A stretch of 64,000 bases of DNA from Phycisphaerales bacterium (GTDB lineage: Bacteria > Planctomycetota > Phycisphaerae > Phycisphaerales > SM1A02): contig JAJDDB010000016.1 of NCBI GenBank assembly GCA_029260575.1, positions 1 to 64,000 on the forward strand, given 5' to 3'. Below are positions 60,630 through 64,000 of the stretch, in pieces (the stretch's first letter is position 1; every line of letters starts with the position of its first letter). A program made the translations under genes and the position numbers. A model generated the notes under the pieces. It worked only from the letters and a program-made list of their open reading frames with translations. It had not been told where the DNA came from and made no database searches.

Positions 60630-62651
60630 ATGCCCCGCGATATACCTGTTGCCAACGGTGAAATGCTGGTCACGTTTGACGATCTCTACCGCGTGCGGGA
60701 CATCTACTATCCGCGCGTCGGCATGCCGAACCACACGTCCGGCTACGTGCAGCGCTTCGGTGTGTGGGTGGACGGTTCGTTTGCATGGATCGAAGACGCC
60801 GGGTGGAAACGCTCGCTGCGCTACAAACCCGACACGATGGTGACCGACGTCACACTGGTACACGAGAAGTTCGGCATCGAACTGCAGTGTCAGGACGCAG
60901 TGGACTACGCAAGCTCAGTCTATTTCCGCAAGATCATCGTGCGCGATCTGAAAGGCGAACCGCGTGATGTGCGCATCTTCTTTCATCATGACCTTTCTGT
61001 GAACGGCTCACCCGTCGGGGACACGGTGAACTACGACCCGGCGCTTGCGGGACTTGTACATTACAAGGACGACACGTATTTCTTGATCAACGGTTGCGAC
61101 GACCGCAAGTGCGGCATCGACCATTGGGCGACCGGCACCAAGCGACTGAACTCTGCAGAAGGAACGTGGCGCGATGCAGAAGACGGACATCTGAGTATGG
61201 GGCCGATCGCGCAAGGTTCGGTTGACTCGACAGTTGGATTCAACCTGCACCTGACAGCTGGCGGTACAAGCTACGTGGTGTACTGGCTTGCAGCGGGGAA
61301 GTCGTACGATGAAATTCGCGCGCTGAATAAGAAAATTCTGTCCAAGACCGCCCAGCGGATGATGGATCGCACTGAAGCGTATTGGCGGCTGTGGGCATGC
61401 AAAGAGCCGGTTGATTTTTCACCACTTCCCGAACCGCTGCGCGATATGTTCATGCGCAGCCAGTTGATTCTGAGAACGCAGATTGACAGCGGCGGCGCGA
61501 TTCTCGCAGCGACGGACTCGGACATCGTGCATTTTGCGGGCGACACCTACAACTACATGTGGCCGCGCGACGGCGCGCTGTGTACATATGCGCTGACGCT
61601 GGCCGGGCACGGCGAACTGAGCCGATCGTTCTTTCGATTCTGCGCGGAAGTGATCGAGAAGAAGGGGTATTTCCTGCACAAATACAACCCGTCAGGCACG
61701 CTGGCGTCGAGTTGGCATCCGTGGATGCTGGATTCACGTCGTGTTCTGCCGATTCAGCAGGATGAAACAGCTCTTGTGCTGTGGGCGCTGCGGCAGCACT
61801 TCCGCGTGTTCCGTGATGTGGAGTTTATTAAGCAGTTGTATACGCCATTGGTGATCAATCCGGCGCGGTGGATGCTGGAACATATGGATCACAACGGCCT
61901 GCCGCTGCCGAGTTGGGATTTGTGGGAAGAGCGCCGCGGTATTCATACATTCACCGTTGCAGCGACAATCGGCGCGCTGGATGCTGCAGCGGAATTCGCG
62001 CGCGACATGGGAGCGCTGGATCACGCAGGGCAATTCAGTGAAGGCGCAGAGCGCATGCGCGGCGCGATGATGCGGCATTTGTGGGTGGAGGAGCGCAAGC
62101 GCTTTGCGCGCATGGCCACGCCGATGGACGACGGCACGTATCGACTGGATATGACAGTTGACTCAGCAAACTTCGGGCTGTTTGCGTTTGGGGCGCTGCC
62201 GCCGAGGCATCCGGCTGTGATGGCGGAAATGAAAGCGATTGCGGACACACTATGGATCAAGACGCCGATCGGTGGCGTGGCGCGATATGAAAACGACTAC
62301 TACCACCGCATCGAGCATGAAGATATTGAGAACGTGCCAGGCAATCCGTGGGTAATCTGCACGTTGTGGCTTGCGCTGCATGAGATTGAAGCGGCGCAAA
62401 CGCTCGAAGAGTTGCAGCAGGCGCCGCGGTACCTCGAGTGGGTACACGAAAGATCACTGGAGTCAGGCGTGCTTGCAGAGCAGTTCCATCCGCATACGGG
62501 TGAACCGGTGTCGGTGTCGCCGTTGACGTGGTCGCATGCCACAGTGATGACTGTGGTGCTGCGCTACCTGCTGCGGTATGCGGAATTGACCGGTACGCGA
62601 TCGGGTTCGGTCGCTGAGCTGATCATGTCGAAGAACGATCCTGCGATTTGA
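60630..62651 (+). CDS. GH15 glucoamylase / glucodextranase-like glycoside hydrolase
   Basis: A 673-residue protein of GH15: an N-terminal beta-sandwich (residues about 1-280), then an (alpha/alpha)6 barrel. The barrel shows NYMWPRDGALCTYALTLAG, SSWHPWMLDSRRVLPIQQDE, LWEERRGIHTFTVAATIGAL with the general acid Glu, and LAEQFHPHTGEPVSVSPLTW with the base Glu. No signal peptide, so it probably acts on internal alpha-glucans or trehalose. ATG 60630 begins the domain. Confidence 0.93.
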   Translation: MPRDIPVANGEMLVTFDDLYRVRDIYYPRVGMPNHTSGYVQRFGVWVDGSFAWIEDAGWKRSLRYKPDTMVTDVTLVHEKFGIELQCQDAVDYASSVYFRKIIVRDLKGEPRDVRIFFHHDLSVNGSPVGDTVNYDPALAGLVHYKDDTYFLINGCDDRKCGIDHWATGTKRLNSAEGTWRDAEDGHLSMGPIAQGSVDSTVGFNLHLTAGGTSYVVYWLAAGKSYDEIRALNKKILSKTAQRMMDRTEAYWRLWACKEPVDFSPLPEPLRDMFMRSQLILRTQIDSGGAILAATDSDIVHFAGDTYNYMWPRDGALCTYALTLAGHGELSRSFFRFCAEVIEKKGYFLHKYNPSGTLASSWHPWMLDSRRVLPIQQDETALVLWALRQHFRVFRDVEFIKQLYTPLVINPARWMLEHMDHNGLPLPSWDLWEERRGIHTFTVAATIGALDAAAEFARDMGALDHAGQFSEGAERMRGAMMRHLWVEERKRFARMATPMDDGTYRLDMTVDSANFGLFAFGALPPRHPAVMAEMKAIADTLWIKTPIGGVARYENDYYHRIEHEDIENVPGNPWVICTLWLALHEIEAAQTLEELQQAPRYLEWVHERSLESGVLAEQFHPHTGEPVSVSPLTWSHATVMTVVLRYLLRYAELTGTRSGSVAELIMSKNDPAI

Positions 62652-62675
62652 TGTGTCTGCAAACGGTTGCAAGGG

Positions 62676-63584
62676 CTACGGCCGATACTTCGGCGGTTCG
62701 AGACCGCGGACGGTCCACAGCCAGTGCAGGCTCGGCCAGAGTTTCGGCGGAACGAGCAGGCGCACCAGCCCGCGCACAAGTGGTCTGCCGAGGAATACCG
62801 TGACATACAGTGACCCTGCCTGCAGCATGAGCGTTAACACGAGCAGTGTCGGTCGAAAGAAATATCGCTGTGGCGCACCGCTCTGCATACGATCGATCCA
62901 ATCAAGCAATGCGAATGAGGAGAAGAACGTCGCGGTGCCGAGTATGACCAGGGTCCAGATGCCGATCGCAAACCAGCCGCGACGAATCAGTACGATCGAC
63001 CAGACCAATCCCCAGGGAAATGCGAGCACAATGCTGAGCCCAAGGAACGCAATCAGTTCCGGTGCGTAGTCAACGAGCCCGCTGAATCCTGCGCGCCCGA
63101 GGATTGCAGGAGCCGATTGCTCATCAAGCCAGTTTGCAAAGTCCGGATTCGGGATCCCGGCCGGCGGTACAACTGCATCGCTTGATGTGGGATACAGGCC
63201 GGAGTTGATTTCATCCATATGCATGTCGTTCAGCATGTCTGCCAGCCGAGCGGAGTTTCCCTCAGCGGCGGCGATACCCATTCCGCAAAACAACCCGGCA
63301 TTGCCCATCCACAGGGCAAACACAAACAGCAGCAGTGCGCCCGCAGCAGCGGCGGTAAGGCGGCGCGACCATCGGCTGAGCGCCGGGTATTCGTGCATGG
63401 GCGTGACCGCGCCGCATTCCGGACAGCGCACGATCAACAAGTCGTACTTCGGTTCACGGATGATTGTCTGACCGGTGAGGATGAACGTGCATTTGTGGCA
63501 GATGCGCTCGCCGGTGACCTGGCCAAGCCGCTGTTCAACGTTTTGAGATTCGTCGGCGGGATTGTGAGGTGTTTTGTTGGTCAA
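62676..63584 (-). CDS. membrane protein with N-terminal zinc ribbon
   Basis: A 302-residue protein with the zinc ribbon CHKCTFILTG...VRCPECGAVTP near residues 30-65, then about five hydrophobic segments (LTAAAAGALLLFVFALWMG, FLGLSIVLAFPWGLVWSIVL, FAIGIWTLVILGTATFFSSF). It belongs with the other zinc-ribbon genes of the window. The TTG start at 63584 overlaps the upstream stop (TTGA); a TTG at 63629 is an alternative. Function unknown. Confidence 0.7.
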   Translation of the reverse strand: MTNKTPHNPADESQNVEQRLGQVTGERICHKCTFILTGQTIIREPKYDLLIVRCPECGAVTPMHEYPALSRWSRRLTAAAAGALLLFVFALWMGNAGLFCGMGIAAAEGNSARLADMLNDMHMDEINSGLYPTSSDAVVPPAGIPNPDFANWLDEQSAPAILGRAGFSGLVDYAPELIAFLGLSIVLAFPWGLVWSIVLIRRGWFAIGIWTLVILGTATFFSSFALLDWIDRMQSGAPQRYFFRPTLLVLTLMLQAGSLYVTVFLGRPLVRGLVRLLVPPKLWPSLHWLWTVRGLEPPKYRP

Positions 63585-64000
63585 ATCGCGCCTCGCATTC
63601 GTCGTTCCCGGCGTCGGCGGTAGCGCCAACGGGCGCTTCGGAACCGGCCGTGCAGCCAGAGCAGTCCATGCCCCAATGGGATGCCAAGTATTGCCACAAT
63701 CATGAATGGAAGCATCGTCGCTGCGAGAAAGGGAGCCGCGATGATGTACATGACAGGATCACCGTATTGCGAGACATTTGGTGGATACACGAGGAAAGTT
63801 ACCAGTACAAATCCAAACCAGCCAAGCCACATGTACAGACGTCTATGGTGAGAGAAACCAGCGGTGAGCCAGGTGCCGGAAACTACGGCTACAGTGAAGT
63901 AGGCGAAAACAATTGCTGCGTAATCGACACTATCCAACGGCCGCCAGATTTCCAGAACGACATTCCGCGTCAGCAACAACAGCGCAAACGCTATTGCCAG
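63581..64000 (-). CDS. partial integral membrane protein, cut by window edge
   Basis: Only the C-terminal 139 or so residues are in the window; the frame stays open to base 64000. Three to four helices are visible (DYAAIVFAYFTVAVVSGTWL, MWLGWFGFVLVTFLVYPP, IIAAPFLAATMLPFMIVAIL), and the end is very basic (RSARWRYRRRRERRMR). It is coupled to the zinc-ribbon gene by TTGA. No family recognised. Confidence 0.6.
   Translation of the reverse strand: MAIAFALLLLTRNVVLEIWRPLDSVDYAAIVFAYFTVAVVSGTWLTAGFSHHRRLYMWLGWFGFVLVTFLVYPPNVSQYGDPVMYIIAAPFLAATMLPFMIVAILGIPLGHGLLWLHGRFRSARWRYRRRRERRMRGAI

Overview
The window looks like a chromosomal segment of a planctomycete, most likely class Phycisphaerae. This is an inference from several features that recur here. 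Secreted proteins end in dockerin-like half repeats of the form DxxxDGxVNxFDLLDLLxAWGxC. One exported protein has a PTPGALxxL-type C-terminal sorting motif followed by a run of arginines. Four membrane-protein loci carry a zinc ribbon of the form CxxCxYxLxG...RCPEC. The core gene set (menaquinone by the futalosine route, split nuo genes, YidC with a long acidic N-terminal region) fits the same lineage. The DNA is GC-rich, and adjacent genes often overlap as ATGA, GTGA or TTGA. No rRNA, tRNA, CRISPR array, integrase or transposase was recognised.

Layout. 1-2.5 kb: small exported or hypothetical proteins and a DciA (DUF721) helicase-loader homologue. 2.5-8.2 kb: a thioesterase, then the minus-strand yidC-mnmE pair, a frameshifted zinc-ribbon gene and a phosphodiesterase. 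8.4-14.8 kb: dihydrolipoyl dehydrogenase, a methyltransferase, an M16 peptidase, an HDOD-GGDEF regulator and recO. 14.9-18.7 kb: a coupled parA / VanZ-like / murJ operon. 18.7-20.4 kb: a two-gene cassette (SRPBCC-DoxX-like, DUF4166) bracketed by identical 24-bp repeats. 20.4-26.7 kb: mqnE, a 919-residue coiled-coil membrane protein, and two tandem secreted paralogues. 26.8-32.4 kb: an atypical SDR, MOSC, mobA, and a molybdopterin oxidoreductase coupled to a secreted protein. 32.5-40.1 kb: an STN-like exported protein, an amino-acid decarboxylase, a ribBA-like gene, an M42-type peptidase, a CorC-type protein and ybeY. 40.4-44.2 kb: nuoD-nuoE-small ORF-nuoF. 44.4-49.2 kb: a RIO kinase, a TPR-like membrane protein, and a coupled zinc-ribbon/crcB/DUF190 set. 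49.2-53.9 kb: a phospholipid-type set (CDP-alcohol transferase, cdsA, plsC, a membrane protein) running toward a fused Fe3+-type ABC permease. 53.9-59.1 kb: dockerin-bearing subtilase-like and multihaem cytochrome genes plus a lipoprotein. 59.1-64 kb: pyrB, a lone FliN-like protein, a GH15 glucoamylase and two membrane genes, the last cut by the window edge.

How the genes work together. Respiratory functions (Nuo subunits, menaquinone synthesis, a Mo oxidoreductase with MobA and MOSC, a pentahaem cytochrome) recur across the window. Envelope biogenesis is the other theme (YidC, MurJ, phospholipid genes, exported proteins). Intergenic spaces carry several short dispersed palindrome families. 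One such element appears to have inserted in frame inside mqnE. No single locus is a clear new defence or biosynthetic system. The best leads are the coiled-coil/Wzz-like protein, the repeat-flanked cassette, the palindrome family whose arms change together, and the dockerin-tagged cytochrome.
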